The notes beneath the pieces are model-generated. The model searched no databases. It had not been told where the DNA came from and saw nothing but the letters and a program-made list of their open reading frames with translations. DNA of 64,000 nt from Pseudoxanthomonas sp. PXM01 (GTDB taxonomy: Bacteria; Pseudomonadota; Gammaproteobacteria; Xanthomonadales; Xanthomonadaceae). Shown here one piece after another: positions 63,553 to 64,000 of the stretch (position 1 is its first letter; each line of letters opens with the position of its first letter). The stretch covers positions 1,302,001 to 1,366,000 of the forward strand of contig NZ_JACVAJ010000002.1 in the NCBI RefSeq assembly GCF_014851815.1, written 5' to 3'. The position numbers and the translations under genes are program-made.

Positions 63553-64000
63553 TTACAGCAGCACGCGGCGCATGTCGCCGAGCAGCTGGGCGAGATAGGC
63601 GGTGAAGCGCGCGGCGGCGGCGCCGTCGATCACGCGGTGGTCGTAGCTCAGCGACAGCGGCAGCATCAGGCGCGGCTGGAACTGCTTGCCGTCCCAGACC
63701 GGCTGGATCGACGACTTGGACACGCCGAGGATGGCGACTTCCGGTGCATTGACGATGGGCGTGAACGCCACGCCACCGATGCCGCCCAGCGAGGAAATCG
63801 AGAAGCAGCCGCCCGACATCTCGGCCGGACCCAGCTTGCCTTCGCGCGCCTTCTTCGCCAGTTCGCCGCTTTCCTGTGCGATCTCGTTGACGCCCTTCTT
63901 GTCGACGTCGCGGATCACCGGCACGACCAGGCCGTTCGGCGTGTCGGCGGCGAAGCCGACGTGGAAATACTTCTTCAGCGTGAGGTTCTCGCCGCTGGCG
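63553..64000 (-). CDS. aceF: Dihydrolipoyl acetyltransferase (E2p), 3' part only
   Basis: The last 148 codons of the E2 component are visible; the 5' part is beyond the right edge. Reading in from the edge: [29 protein letters not shown], then [32 protein letters not shown] and the catalytic [15 protein letters not shown]. These are the catalytic-domain motifs of pyruvate dehydrogenase E2. Pairing with the lipoyl-bearing lpdA supports pyruvate rather than 2-oxoglutarate dehydrogenase. Apparent short starts inside this region (63924) are internal methionines. Confidence 0.93.
   Translation of the reverse strand, partial: ASGENLTLKKYFHVGFAADTPNGLVVPVIRDVDKKGVNEIAQESGELAKKAREGKLGPAEMSGGCFSISSLGGIGGVAFTPIVNAPEVAILGVSKSSIQPVWDGKQFQPRLMLPLSLSYDHRVIDGAAAARFTAYLAQLLGDMRRVLL

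Overview
This 64 kb window is high-GC chromosomal DNA from a gammaproteobacterium, most probably Xanthomonadaceae (Pseudoxanthomonas, Stenotrophomonas, Lysobacter or Xanthomonas type). The basis is gene content, the proteobacterial atp order, SMAG-like GTAG-headed palindromes between genes, and the codon bias. I saw no rRNA, tRNA, CRISPR, phage or insertion sequence. Genes are densely packed, often with 1-4 base overlaps.

Layout. (1) 1-15926 is a respiratory island. cydAB (cytochrome bd) is transcribed leftward. The cbb3 oxidase operon runs rightward: ccoNOQP, a small membrane ORF, ccoGHIS, a TauE/SafE-like protein, then cydDC. It faces a convergent FNR-type regulator gene. A perfect FNR box lies in the cydA/ccoN divergent region. 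(2) 16327-23743 holds rhlE, queD, a phasin, bioD, a TMEM175-like channel, free methionine-R-sulfoxide reductase, a TfoX C-terminal-domain protein, a cobalamin riboswitch with btuB, and a DUF2218 gene. (3) 23752-27813 holds dinB, fabA-fabB and a glycerophosphodiester phosphodiesterase. fabA carries a second perfect FNR box with the same geometry as the one at ccoN. (4) 28074-39228 is a seven-gene, 11 kb operon: DUF2170 (YjfI-like), PspA/IM30, a YqiJ-like OB-fold membrane protein, a YqiK-like flotillin, a 1773-residue AAA+ ATPase, a 230-residue helical protein and TelA. It is the best candidate here for a poorly described system, probably for membrane maintenance or envelope stress. (5) 39304-51863 holds glmS, a MacB-like ABC efflux cluster with an NtrC-type two-component system, glmU and a GtrA-like gene. 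The efflux cluster has a sigma-54 promoter and an upstream array of TGTCCG palindromes. (6) 51924-59089 is the complete atpIBEFHAGDC operon on the minus strand. (7) 59090-64000 holds a leader or sRNA-like region, an outer-membrane beta-barrel, a DUF2061 protein, a secreted protein with a TIMP-like N-terminus, an Lpd with two lipoyl domains and the end of the E2 gene of pyruvate dehydrogenase.

How it fits together. The window combines oxygen-dependent control (FNR, two high-affinity oxidases, their copper and heme assembly factors, possibly anaerobic unsaturated fatty acid synthesis), energy conversion (ATP synthase, pyruvate dehydrogenase) and envelope upkeep (PspA/flotillin/AAA+ operon, GlmS and GlmU, efflux). 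All functional calls rest on motif reading without database searches.
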